From Alphaproteobacteria bacterium (lineage in GTDB: Bacteria; Pseudomonadota; Alphaproteobacteria; Micavibrionales; UBA2020): 41,182 bases of DNA. Below the pieces are notes generated by a model that was not told the DNA's origin, made no database searches, and saw only the letters and a list, made by a program, of their open reading frames with translations. Shown here one piece after another: positions 1 through 8,262 of this stretch. Within the stretch, counting starts at the first letter, position 1; the number at the start of each line of letters is the position of its first letter. The stretch lies in assembly GCA_030682495.1 (NCBI GenBank), contig JAUXOC010000078.1, positions 1 to 41,182 on the forward strand. The letters run 5' to 3'. Made by a program: the position numbers and the translations under genes.

Positions 1-226
1 CGCCTTCCAGGTGTTGTATGGCCTGTTGAAAGCCGCTCGGCACGATTTCGCCGGGGGTGCGGGCTATCTCGTGGATGTTTGCAAAAGCCGCCCAGGACAG
101 AAATCCGAGGAAGGCGAGGCTCACCACCGCCATGGTCGCACGCACGATGCGGGGGCTGGCGGTTTCCTTCAGGCGGATCGATTGCGACAGCATTTTTAAT
201 TGTTTCTGGCGTTTTTCGCTGGTCAT
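1..226 (-). CDS. HlyD-family membrane fusion protein of a type I secretion system (N-terminal part only)
   Basis: The reading frame starts with ATG at 224-226 and runs off the left edge, so only about 75 residues are visible. They show a short charged cytoplasmic stretch, one hydrophobic segment at about residues 26-48, and the start of the periplasmic part with GEIVPSG followed by QAIQHLEG, typical of HlyD/PrtE adaptors just after the membrane anchor. The start is fixed by a strong AAGGAGG-type ribosome site at 233-240. The ATG shares one base with the stop of the upstream ABC gene (TAATG), so translation is probably coupled. Family role: this periplasmic adaptor links the inner-membrane ABC exporter to a TolC-like outer-membrane channel. 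No TolC-type gene is visible in the window. Confidence 0.9.
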   Translation of the reverse strand, partial: MTSEKRQKQLKMLSQSIRLKETASPRIVRATMAVVSLAFLGFLSWAAFANIHEIARTPGEIVPSGFQQAIQHLEG

Positions 227-2430
227 TATGCGGCCTCCTTCAAATGGCGGAGCATGTCGTCGCGGCTGCCCGCTGCGGCTTTCGCGCCGCGGCGCAGATG
301 AATGATGGTATCAGCAAGCGCCAGAATATCGCCGCGGTGTGCAACGGCGATAATTGTGCGTTTGCCTTGTGACTGACGGATATAGGTGCGCAGGTTTTCG
401 CCCGCTGTGCTGTTCATGACACTATTGGGCATTTCATCGATAAGCACGATGCTGGCGTTTTGAACATACGCGCGCGCAAGAGACAAACGCGCCGCAAGAG
501 ACGGGGTTATCGCGATATCCTGTACGGGTTTGTCCAGAAAATCTTTACACTCCTGCCATGCATCCGCAAGCAAAAGGGCGTTTTCTACATCAAGCGGCGT
601 GGCGAAAGGATTCCCGATCACGATATTTTCGCGCAGCGTTGCGGGGAAGAAGTCCGTCTTTTGCGGTACATAGGCGATCTGGCGGCGCAGCTCGGCGGTG
701 TCCATCTGGCGGATATCGTAGCCATCAATACGCACCGCGCCGCTTTCGGGCTGGTAAAGACCTTTGACCAGTTTGAGCAGGCTGGATTTTCCGCTGCCAT
801 TGCGTCCCGTCACGGCCGCCATCCGGCCCGGCGGCAGATCGAGCGACAGCCCGTCAAGCGTTTGCACAGAAGCCCCTTCGTAGCGCAATGTGACATTGTC
901 GATGACGATATTGCCGCGAATAGAACTGAGACTTGCCGATGTCACGGCGAGGTCGGCCTCGGATTCAATATCCATCAGGCTGTTCACCTGCGCGATGCTG
1001 CCGCGCAGCTGCTCCAGCCGCGGGATCATCGTGCACAGGCTATAAAACGGCAGCAAGATACGCCAGACAAGGATCATCGATGCCACCAGCGCGCCGGTGG
1101 TGATGCTGCCCTGCCAGATCATCGCAACGCCAAAGCCGATCGTCAGCACCGCTGCCAGAACGGTCAGGGCATGTGCCAATGTTTCCGCAACGGTGCCCAG
1201 AAAAGACAGACGAAAATTCAGCAGGCTTTCGCGGCCGCTTAAGGTGGAGAATTTTTCTTCCCATGCGGCACCAAGGCCGTTGATGCGGATACTGCGCATG
1301 CGCTCGAATGTTTCGATGATGAATTGCTGCCGCGCCGAGGTGACTCTGGCCGCCATGCGCATGACGCGGCGGATTTTCATTTGCATGCCGAAAAACAGAA
1401 CCGCATAGGCAGCGATCATGCACAGGGGGACCAGCGCCAACGTACCGGCAATCGCCCACATCACGCCCAGAGCGATCAGAACGAAGGGAATTTCAAGGAA
1501 AGACAAGAAAACCGCACTGCTGAAAAAATCGCGCACCGATTCGAATGTGCGCACGCGTGCCACCTGCGCGGCGACCGACGCGCGCTCGATCAGGGCGGGC
1601 GGCAGGCCGATCAGATGCGCAAAAATTCTGCTGCCGACCAGATTGTCCAGCCGTGCGGTCATCCACGCCAGGCCTTCGGATCTTATATCGCGCAGTGCCC
1701 ATTCCGCCAGCAAAGCCATCAATACACCCGCGGCAAGAACGCCCAGCGCAGAGAGATCATAGGGCGATATCACGCGGTCGTAGACAAGCATGATAAAAAC
1801 CGGCGGTGCCAGCGCAAAAATATTCAGCGCAAGGCAGGTAGCGAGAATCTGCCAGAACGATCCTGAAAAGCGTCCGACGAGCGCCGCAAACCAGCCGCGT
1901 CCGACAGTGTCACGCAAAAAGCGAGAGGTTGTCTGCCGCTGCGGTTCGTAGCGCGTAAAAAAGCAAGTCTGCCCGCGCGCCGCGCTGCCTGTGCTGTGAG
2001 CCTGTATCTCGATAATCTGGTTACGGGCGCTGTCGTATACGGTCAATACATCGCCTTGCCGTGACAGGATGACCTGCGGCGTATCCGCGCATTCCTCCGG
2101 TATGAAAAGACAGGGTAGCAACCGCGTTTCAATATCCTGCAGACCCAGAGAAAGAGATTCGGAGTAATAACCAAGATGCGCCATGGCGTTGCGCAGGCCG
2201 ACAGCGCCGCCTTCGGGTGCGGCAGGCAGGGCGTCGAGCAGCCGCCGTGACTTGCAGGCTGGGTCAAGCGCCAGCACGAGAGTCGCAAGGCAAGCCTGCC
2301 AGGGGCCGCGGTCGATGCCGCTGCGCCATGCGGCCTTTGTCATCATGTCCATCAGGAAACCGATGGCGGCCAGTGCAGCTTCGGGTGTTTCGCTGGCGCA
2401 GGTGGCGGCGGACGTTTTGGCACGTGTCAT
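226..2430 (-). CDS. Type I secretion ABC half-transporter with N-terminal C39-like domain (subunit 1 of a pair)
   Basis: The protein has 734 residues. Residues 1-165 look like a C39-peptidase-like domain without a recognisable catalytic cysteine motif, as in RTX exporters. Membrane helices span about 175-460 and the nucleotide-binding domain about 490-734. Walker A (GRNGSGKSS, about 540-548), a Q-loop (YVPQK), Walker B with its catalytic Glu (IVLIDE, about 660) and an H-loop His (VAHR, about 695) are all intact. The signature motif is badly eroded: TPSLAAR stands where LSGGQRQ is expected, and the D-loop reads NSVMN. The partner ABC protein shows the opposite pattern, which suggests an asymmetric heterodimer in the inner membrane. 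The start ATG overlaps the stop of the upstream ABC gene by 4 bases (ATGA). Confidence 0.93.
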   Translation of the reverse strand: MTRAKTSAATCASETPEAALAAIGFLMDMMTKAAWRSGIDRGPWQACLATLVLALDPACKSRRLLDALPAAPEGGAVGLRNAMAHLGYYSESLSLGLQDIETRLLPCLFIPEECADTPQVILSRQGDVLTVYDSARNQIIEIQAHSTGSAARGQTCFFTRYEPQRQTTSRFLRDTVGRGWFAALVGRFSGSFWQILATCLALNIFALAPPVFIMLVYDRVISPYDLSALGVLAAGVLMALLAEWALRDIRSEGLAWMTARLDNLVGSRIFAHLIGLPPALIERASVAAQVARVRTFESVRDFFSSAVFLSFLEIPFVLIALGVMWAIAGTLALVPLCMIAAYAVLFFGMQMKIRRVMRMAARVTSARQQFIIETFERMRSIRINGLGAAWEEKFSTLSGRESLLNFRLSFLGTVAETLAHALTVLAAVLTIGFGVAMIWQGSITTGALVASMILVWRILLPFYSLCTMIPRLEQLRGSIAQVNSLMDIESEADLAVTSASLSSIRGNIVIDNVTLRYEGASVQTLDGLSLDLPPGRMAAVTGRNGSGKSSLLKLVKGLYQPESGAVRIDGYDIRQMDTAELRRQIAYVPQKTDFFPATLRENIVIGNPFATPLDVENALLLADAWQECKDFLDKPVQDIAITPSLAARLSLARAYVQNASIVLIDEMPNSVMNSTAGENLRTYIRQSQGKRTIIAVAHRGDILALADTIIHLRRGAKAAAGSRDDMLRHLKEAA

Positions 2431-4136
2431 GAGGCAGCCTTTTTGTGCGAAGAAAGGGGAGAGGTCAGGGAAATTTCGTGCAGGCCACCATTTTCCAGTC
2501 GGTAATGGCGCGCCGCAAGGCCGGTCAGGTTGCGATCATCTGAAATCAGAACCAGTGCGGTTTGTGGTGCAATGCGTGCCAGCAGGCGGAAGACCATATT
2601 ATATCCATCGCGATCAAGTGCGCGGTCGGCTTCGTCGAAAAGAATAATTTTCGGATGTGCCGCCAATACGCGCGCAATCGAAATACGCTGGCGCAGCCCG
2701 GGCGGCACATCATCGCTCCCTTGCGGCTGAAGAACGGTATCATAGCCGGCAGGCAGTGAGGCCACGTCGCGGTCGATATAGAGCTGGCGGGCGATGTCGA
2801 GTGCCTGCTTTTCCGGCAGGATGCCGAAACGCGTTAGATTCTCGCGTATGGTGCCATGAAAAATTGTGCCTTCGGTTGCCAGATAGCCGATATGTGCGGG
2901 CAGATCTTCCGGCGGGTACCTGCGCGTATCGACATTATCGATCAAGACCTCGCCGCGATCCGGCGGATAAAATCCGGAGAGGATTTCAAGCAAGGTTGTT
3001 TTTCCGCTGCCCGGCGGCCCGCTGATAGCAACGGTATCGCCCGGCGCCAATGACAGCCGGATGTCAGAGAGCACGCTACGGAAGGAAACGCCCTGCGCCG
3101 ATAAGTATCCCGCAGGTGGCGGCAGCGTTTCCGCAGGTTGCCGTTTCAAAACAGGCATGGTGAAGATATCAGCGACCTTGCTGCGGGCGAGAGAGACTTC
3201 CTGATAACGCGTCCAGAAAGAAAGGCCGCGCTGCGCCGGCTGCATCAATCGTCCGGAGAGCTGTAGCGTGGCAATCAGCGCACCGGTCGTGATGCTGCCG
3301 CCAACCACGGCGACCGCTCCCGCGGTCATGACGGCGGCCATCATCAGATGCGAAATCATGGTGCCAAAATTAAAGGCGCGGGTGGAGGCTTCGGCCGCGA
3401 AAAAACTGCCAAGGCCTGATTTCTCCTGCAAATGCTCGTAGCGGCGTGAGAGCAGGTTTTCAAGCGCAAAGGCCTTGACGGTATGCACGCCCTTCAGGCA
3501 TTCGACCAGATATTCATAGCGCGTATCATCATGCGCATCGCGCGCGGCCAGCGTTTCGCGCAGCCGCCGCCCTTGCCACAGGGATACGGCGACAAAGACA
3601 GCCAGCAGCGCCAGCGGCACAGGCGTTAAAGGCGCCGCGATATAAAAAATCACGCCGATGAAAACCGGAATAAAGGCAAGCTCGGCAAGCGTGACCGCCA
3701 CATAGCCGCTTTCAAAGTCTTTCAGCCGCGAGATGGCACCCATACGGTGCAGAAATTCACCAACGCCTGTCTTGCGGCTGCGCGCCATATCGGCGCCCAG
3801 TACGCGCTGCATCGCGGCGGAAGACAGCGCGTGTTCGTACACGGCGCCATTCCAGCCCATCATCCAGGCGCGCGCCAGTCGCAAACCCGTTTCGCAGGCC
3901 AGCGCAAAAACCACGCCGATCAGTAAAATCGGCAACGTGCCCGATTCCGGATTGGGCAGGATACGGTCGTAAACCTGCAAGGTCATGATAGGCAGGGCAA
4001 GGGACAAAAGGTTGAGCGCAGTGGTGCCGAGCAGTAAATACCCTGTTTCATGCGCCGCACCCTGCGGTTTATATGCGCGCAGACGTTGCATTTGTGCTGC
4101 ATGCCGCTGGGCGTAAGAGGTGCCGGCTATTTTCAT
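2427..4136 (-). CDS. Type I secretion ABC half-transporter, PrtD-like without C39-like domain (subunit 2 of a pair)
   Basis: The protein has 569 residues: a membrane domain at about 30-320 and a nucleotide-binding domain at about 335-569. Walker A (GPPGSGKTT, about 374), Walker B with Glu (IILFDEAD, about 499) and the D-loop (RALD) are present. The Q-loop Gln is missing (GYLATEG instead of a VPQ-type sequence). The H-loop His is replaced by Asp (LISDDRN). The signature reads PPGLRQR, keeping the second Gly and the RQR. Its own ATP site is therefore probably poor, while it can donate a usable signature to subunit 1. It lacks the N-terminal C39-like domain of its partner. It starts at ATG 4134-4136, overlapping the stop of the cargo gene (ATGA), and ends with the same overlap into subunit 1. 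Confidence 0.93.
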   Translation of the reverse strand: MKIAGTSYAQRHAAQMQRLRAYKPQGAAHETGYLLLGTTALNLLSLALPIMTLQVYDRILPNPESGTLPILLIGVVFALACETGLRLARAWMMGWNGAVYEHALSSAAMQRVLGADMARSRKTGVGEFLHRMGAISRLKDFESGYVAVTLAELAFIPVFIGVIFYIAAPLTPVPLALLAVFVAVSLWQGRRLRETLAARDAHDDTRYEYLVECLKGVHTVKAFALENLLSRRYEHLQEKSGLGSFFAAEASTRAFNFGTMISHLMMAAVMTAGAVAVVGGSITTGALIATLQLSGRLMQPAQRGLSFWTRYQEVSLARSKVADIFTMPVLKRQPAETLPPPAGYLSAQGVSFRSVLSDIRLSLAPGDTVAISGPPGSGKTTLLEILSGFYPPDRGEVLIDNVDTRRYPPEDLPAHIGYLATEGTIFHGTIRENLTRFGILPEKQALDIARQLYIDRDVASLPAGYDTVLQPQGSDDVPPGLRQRISIARVLAAHPKIILFDEADRALDRDGYNMVFRLLARIAPQTALVLISDDRNLTGLAARHYRLENGGLHEISLTSPLSSHKKAAS

Positions 4137-6133
4137 CCGAAAAGACCTCCGCCATGACCGCTGAAGAGACCCGAGAGCAGTCCGCCGCCGTGCTCGCTGC
4201 CCGAAGGCAGAAGGCCGAGCCCTTCGACGATATTGCCGATGGGCTCTGGCAGATGCAGTGCGCCGTCTGTATCACCAAGCAAGTTGCCAACCGCATCGAG
4301 TGTGCCGTCCAGAAGCCCGCTGCCCAGCTCCGGCCAATGGGCATCGCCATCGCCGCTGCCCAAAATTCCGCTGAGCGTATCTTCAATGCCTTGTGTCACG
4401 CCATCAATCAGCGCCATTGCGCCCGATGCCGTGCCTTCATCGCTGGCTGCTTCACCCAGCAGACCCTGCGCAATGTCGATAACATCGCCGATGAGCGGAT
4501 TGACGAGCGGAATATCGACTGTCACGCTGACGTCATCCAGAATGTCGATGCCCGCCAGCACAGTATCTAGGCCGATTGTCAGGCCATCATCGCCATGATT
4601 AAGCGAGACGCCAAGATCGATGTCGCCGGTGATGGCTTCGACCTGATCCAGATTAATATCCAGCTGCGGCAGGCCGAGATTGTTGCCGACGGCAAGGTCG
4701 TAATCGTCCGGACTGTCGTCACTCTGCCCAAAATTGCCGAGCGTGTCTTCGAGGCTTTCGGCAAGTCCGGATATCGTGCTTTCTACGATCTCTACCGTAC
4801 CGCCAACAACGGTCTCCACGATATCCGGCAGGCTGCCAAGCGGGTCGTCCGCCAGACCCGCCAGTGTTTCGGGGTCTGTCAGCGTGTCCAGCATCTCCGC
4901 TACGGGGTCGAGCGCGCCATTGACCACAGGTGTCAGGACGGGTACATCCAGATGAATATCGCTGTTTACCAGCGGAAGATCGGCAACGATTGTTTCGATA
5001 CCGATATCGATGCCGTTTTCGTCATGCCCAAACGTTACGCTGATATCAATGTCGCCGATGATATCTTCGATCACATCCAGATTGACATCAATGTTCGGGA
5101 TGCCGAGATCGGTATGTATCGAAAGGTCATAATCGTCGCCTATCGGCGGCGGTGCGCCCAGAAGACTGCCAATCAGGCTTTCCACCGTGACAGAAACACC
5201 GTCCAGCACCGGCTGCACAATACCCGTGACGCTATCGAGCACCGGATCTGCAATATCAAGTACGGCGCCGATGACGGGGTTGAGCAGGGGGATGTCGATG
5301 TTAATCTCGCCGCCAACCAGCGGAATATCGAGCAGCACCGTATCCAGATCGATTGTCAGGCCATCGTCCGGATCAAAGCCGATACCGATGCCCAGATCAA
5401 TATCGCCGACGATATTTTCCAGCGGGTCAAGATTGATATCGATTACCGGCAGGCCGATATTGTTGTCAACCAGAACATCGATATCGCCATTATTGCCGCT
5501 GCTGTCATCTCCGCCCCCGCCTCCGCCGTTATTGCCGCCGCCATTATCGCCATCACCATCATCGTCGTTATCATTATCATTGTTGTTGCCGTCATCATCA
5601 TCATCATCATCCGTTCCGTCATCGGCATTCAATCTGCCATCAGATACGGCGGCGGGTGACTGATCGCCGTGTGCTACGGCCGAGAAGCCGGTGCCTGCGG
5701 CAGCGTGACTGTAATCGCCCGCAGCGCCCGCGCCGGAAGAAAGGTTTGCACTGCCTCCTGTGCCGGCTGTATTTGCCTCTCCGTCCACATTGACGCTCAG
5801 CGCATTCTCAAGTGCCTGCGCATCGATTGCGGCTTGCTGTGCGGCAGAGAGCGCGGCCAGTGCGCTGGCAGGTTCGGCGTGCAGCGCGTTGACGGAATCA
5901 AATCCGGCGCCTGCGGCGGCGGCATCGGTTTGGCGCGCTTGTAACAGCAGATAATTGAGGTTGCCCGAACCAAAGAGGCTTTCGGTGACTCCGTCGAGGT
6001 CTTCTGCCAGATAAAGATCGGCATCCAGCCGTGCGGCGTGCACCGGTGCGTCGGCCTGCGGCAAGGTATCCGCCAGCGGCGCGGTGTCTGCGGGATTGTC
6101 GGCGGCGGTGGGGAAAAGCGGTTCTTTCGACAT
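4133..6133 (-). CDS. Acidic repeat protein, probable cargo of the adjacent type I secretion system
   Basis: I do not recognise the family. From ATG 6131-6133 it has 666 residues, no signal peptide and no membrane segment. I chose this start because AAAGAGGG lies just upstream; an in-frame ATG at 6158-6160 has no ribosome site. Residues 1-160 are Ala-rich. About 165-215 is a low-complexity Asp/Asn/Gly linker. Then come three diverged repeats starting near 217, 332 and 475, each with an [IL]G[LI]PxxDxNLD motif followed by GDIDLG-like strands. The tail is Gly/Leu-rich and ends in GGGLFG. Being first gene of the operon, acidic, Gly/Asp-rich, Cys-poor and without a Sec signal all fit a type I substrate with a C-terminal signal. 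It has no classical GGxGxD RTX run. Function is unknown; a surface or matrix protein is an inference. Confidence 0.85.
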   Translation of the reverse strand: MSKEPLFPTAADNPADTAPLADTLPQADAPVHAARLDADLYLAEDLDGVTESLFGSGNLNYLLLQARQTDAAAAGAGFDSVNALHAEPASALAALSAAQQAAIDAQALENALSVNVDGEANTAGTGGSANLSSGAGAAGDYSHAAAGTGFSAVAHGDQSPAAVSDGRLNADDGTDDDDDDDGNNNDNDNDDDGDGDNGGGNNGGGGGGDDSSGNNGDIDVLVDNNIGLPVIDINLDPLENIVGDIDLGIGIGFDPDDGLTIDLDTVLLDIPLVGGEINIDIPLLNPVIGAVLDIADPVLDSVTGIVQPVLDGVSVTVESLIGSLLGAPPPIGDDYDLSIHTDLGIPNIDVNLDVIEDIIGDIDISVTFGHDENGIDIGIETIVADLPLVNSDIHLDVPVLTPVVNGALDPVAEMLDTLTDPETLAGLADDPLGSLPDIVETVVGGTVEIVESTISGLAESLEDTLGNFGQSDDSPDDYDLAVGNNLGLPQLDINLDQVEAITGDIDLGVSLNHGDDGLTIGLDTVLAGIDILDDVSVTVDIPLVNPLIGDVIDIAQGLLGEAASDEGTASGAMALIDGVTQGIEDTLSGILGSGDGDAHWPELGSGLLDGTLDAVGNLLGDTDGALHLPEPIGNIVEGLGLLPSGSEHGGGLLSGLFSGHGGGLFG
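5592..5610. repeat. CAT trinucleotide microsatellite inside the cargo gene
   Basis: About six consecutive CAT units (GAT on the coding strand) encode the poly-Asp run in the linker of the 666-residue repeat protein. Length changes by slippage would stay in frame and alter only linker length. Confidence 0.85.
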
Positions 6134-6288
6134 GACGCCCTCTTTCGGCATGGGTTGCATCTAATTAACATATTACAACTAGAGGTTTAACAAACTCTGA
6201 ACTTTATTGATGTTTTTCAAATACATATCCGCGTATGCCGCGATCTTTGCAAAAATAAAAAAGGTAGCGGGCGGTCATCGGGGGGCGT

Positions 6289-6332
6289 CGATGACCGTCG
6301 CTACACAATGCGATGACCATCGCTACACAATG
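6289..6332. repeat. 22-bp tandem repeat, two copies
   Basis: Two adjacent 22-base units (6289-6310 and 6311-6332) differ at one position (CCGTCG versus CCATCG). They lie immediately before a second tandem array with a different unit, 160-200 bases upstream of the secretion operon. This could be a protein-binding array or simple duplication. Confidence 0.9.
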
Positions 6333-6643
6333 CCCGCGCGTGGCATCACGCTAATATCTAAGCGTGGCACCACGCTAATATCTAAGCGTGGCACCACACC
6401 ATGCACGGAGGCCGCACCGGAGGAGGAGGGAAGGCAGGATTGAGGCTTCTCCGGTGCGGATAGAAAAGGGAATCGCATCAATCGGTGCGGTAAACGTTGC
6501 ACATCGTGCTCGCTGCTTGCCATGCGGCCTGTCAGTAAACAGACACGGCGCGCGGCCGCGTAATCGGATGCGGCGCAGACGGTATAGGTCTCATCGCCCG
6601 TTTCGGTATGGATGCATACGGTGTAATAATCGCTCTGCGTCAT
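6323..6643 (-). CDS. Possible small hypothetical protein
   Basis: A 106-residue frame starts at ATG 6641-6643 with a GGGGGTG-like ribosome site a few bases upstream. The first 60 residues have a balanced, protein-like composition with a TVCIHTETGDETYTVCAAS stretch. The tail is low-complexity and ends in two VVPRLDIS copies encoded by the 24-bp DNA repeats. No family recognised. The frame stays open upstream, but that part looks non-coding. It may be real with an unstable C-terminus, or may be a chance frame over a regulatory array. Confidence 0.35.
   Translation of the reverse strand: MTQSDYYTVCIHTETGDETYTVCAASDYAAARRVCLLTGRMASSEHDVQRLPHRLMRFPFLSAPEKPQSCLPSSSGAASVHGVVPRLDISVVPRLDISVMPRAGIV
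6338..6399. promoter_or_regulatory. Three palindromes at exact 24-bp spacing (operator-like array)
   Basis: A 24-base unit occurs twice in full (6341-6364, 6365-6388) and continues into a third partial copy. Each junction makes a 14-base palindrome, GCGTGG-CA-CCACGC: 6338-6351 (one mismatch), 6362-6375 (perfect) and 6386-6399 (one mismatch). Evenly spaced palindromes upstream of a secretion operon and beside the gene for an NtrC-family activator look like an upstream activator array. That link is inference. The array also lies inside the 3' end of the possible small minus-strand gene, where it encodes a repeated VVPRLDIS. Confidence 0.6.
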
Positions 6644-6812
6644 GTTGCACCCCCGCGGCTGTTTTGTAATGTCGGTGTATTTCTTTGCACAGGGCGTGCC
6701 AGCGTAAAAAACCTGTGATTTCATCAGTGAGATGGCGCAGAGACTTGCGTATTGCGCGCAGGAGAGGTTTGCGGCTGCCGCGTTTTGCAAGACTTTGTTA
6801 GGATTTTTGCAA

Positions 6813-6829
6813 TACAATCTAAAATTGTA
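6813..6829. promoter_or_regulatory. TACAAT-N5-ATTGTA dyad upstream of the NtrC-type gene
   Basis: A perfect 6-bp inverted repeat with a 5-base spacer lies 30-46 bases before the start codon. Its left arm could double as a -10 box (TACAAT), so a bound protein would cover the promoter. Autoregulation is a guess from position only. Confidence 0.4.
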
Positions 6830-6858
6830 GGGGTATTTCAAGCGCGCGGAGGGCGGAC

Positions 6859-8262
6859 ATGCAAACAGGCAAGATCCTGATCGTCGAAGACAGCGCGGCA
6901 CTCGCCCTTACCTACAGTGACTATCTGACGCGCGCGGGGCATAGCGCCGATATCGCAGGCAGTGTGGATGCCGCACAGCGTGCACTCGCGCGGCTGCGTT
7001 ATGATTGCGTTTTGATGGATTTAAATTTGCCCGACGGCAACGGCACGGCGCTGATTGCCGATATGCGCAGCGGCGGTATTGATACGCCGGTTGTGGTGCT
7101 GACGGCAGAACCTTCGATTGACACCGCCGTTGCGGCGATTCGTGCAGGAGCGCAGGATTATTTGTGCAAGCCGGTCACGGCGGAACGGCTGAACCTGACG
7201 CTCGGCCATGTGCTGGAACAGCAGGCGCTGCGCCGCATTGTCAGTGATTACCGCGCGATTGAACGCGACCGGTTTTGCGATTTCATCGGCGCGTCACCTG
7301 CGATGCAGATCGTTTATCATGTGCTTGAAAATGCCGCGCAGAGCCGCGCCCCTGTTTTTATCACCGGCGAGAGCGGCACAGGCAAAGAGCTTGCGGCGCG
7401 CGCAATACATACGCTCTCGCCGCGCCGCGGCAGAGTATTTGAAGCGCTAAACTGCGCCGCCGTGCCGGGAAATTTGCTGGAAAGTGAAATATTCGGCCAT
7501 GCACGCGGCGCTTTTACAGGTGCGGTGTCGCGCTATGCAGGGGCGGCGGAACGTGCACAGGATGGCACGCTGCTTCTGGACGAACTTCCGGAAATGCAGC
7601 CGGAAATGCAATCAAAATTACTGCGCTTCACGCAAAGCGGCGCTTTTCGCGCACTGGGCGCGGCGCGCGAAACGGTGGTCGATGTGCGTTTTGTCTGCGC
7701 GACGAACCGCGACCCGCTGGCGGCGGTGGCGTCGGGCATTTTACGCGAAGATTTATATTACCGCCTGAATGTCATTTCATTGCACCTGCCGCCGCTGCGT
7801 GAACGCGGCGACGATGTGCTGCTGATTGCCGCGCATCTGCTCACACGTATGGCGGCGGAGGAACATAAACATTTCACCTGCCTGTCCGGCGATGCCGCCG
7901 ATTACCTGTGCAGCCAAAGCTGGCCGGGCAACGTACGGCAATTACAAAACGTGCTGCGCCGTGCGGTTGTCATGAACGACGGTGATATTCTGACCGCCGA
8001 TATGCTGCCGCCGCGCGCGGTGTGTAACAAGGTTTTACCGTCTGCGCCTGTGCTTTCCGCCGCGCCGTCTTCCGCTGCCGCTTCTCTGCGGGAGATGGAG
8101 CGTCAGATGATTGAAAGAACAATTGATGACTGCGGCGGCAATATCAGCGCGGCGGCGCGGCGGCTGGGGGTTAATCCATCAACGCTGCATCGCAAGCGTG
8201 AAAAATGGCGCCGCGGCGGCTCAGGTGAGGGTGGTATTCGGGGGCGTGCGGCGCTCGATTGA
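6859..8262 (+). CDS. NtrC-family sigma-54-dependent response regulator
   Basis: The protein has 467 residues in the classic three-domain order. The receiver (1-120) has the phospho-acceptor Asp54 in VLMDLNLPDG and a conserved CKP lysine. The AAA+ domain (about 140-370) has Walker A GESGTGKE, the sigma-54 contact motif GAFTGA, Walker B LLLDE and an arginine-rich R-LNVISLHLPPLRER segment. A Fis-type helix-turn-helix at the C-terminus reads GNISAAARRLGVNPSTLHRK. It activates sigma-54 RNA polymerase after phosphorylation. GGAGGGCG before the ATG fixes the start. It lies divergent from the secretion operon and next to a histidine kinase and two other receivers, so a role in controlling secretion is plausible. 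Its end overlaps the convergent receiver-HPt gene by 42 bases. Confidence 0.95.
   Translation: MQTGKILIVEDSAALALTYSDYLTRAGHSADIAGSVDAAQRALARLRYDCVLMDLNLPDGNGTALIADMRSGGIDTPVVVLTAEPSIDTAVAAIRAGAQDYLCKPVTAERLNLTLGHVLEQQALRRIVSDYRAIERDRFCDFIGASPAMQIVYHVLENAAQSRAPVFITGESGTGKELAARAIHTLSPRRGRVFEALNCAAVPGNLLESEIFGHARGAFTGAVSRYAGAAERAQDGTLLLDELPEMQPEMQSKLLRFTQSGAFRALGAARETVVDVRFVCATNRDPLAAVASGILREDLYYRLNVISLHLPPLRERGDDVLLIAAHLLTRMAAEEHKHFTCLSGDAADYLCSQSWPGNVRQLQNVLRRAVVMNDGDILTADMLPPRAVCNKVLPSAPVLSAAPSSAAASLREMERQMIERTIDDCGGNISAAARRLGVNPSTLHRKREKWRRGGSGEGGIRGRAALD

Larger units (their letters stand above)
6134..6858. other. Long regulatory gap between the secretion operon and the NtrC-type gene
   Basis: This stretch separates two divergent transcription units. 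It contains two kinds of short tandem repeat (6289-6332 and 6338-6399), an imperfect dyad at 6181-6198 about 50 bases upstream of the cargo start, a possible small minus-strand gene (6323-6643), and a TACAAT/ATTGTA dyad before the NtrC-type gene. I looked for sigma-54 promoters (GG-N10-GC with TTGC at -12) on both strands and found none. No convincing sigma-70 pair stands out either. Confidence 0.6.

Noticed and set aside
6134-6858. Sigma-54 promoter expected near an NtrC-type activator
   Set aside because: No GG-N10-GC pair with a TTGC -12 element on either strand at useful positions.
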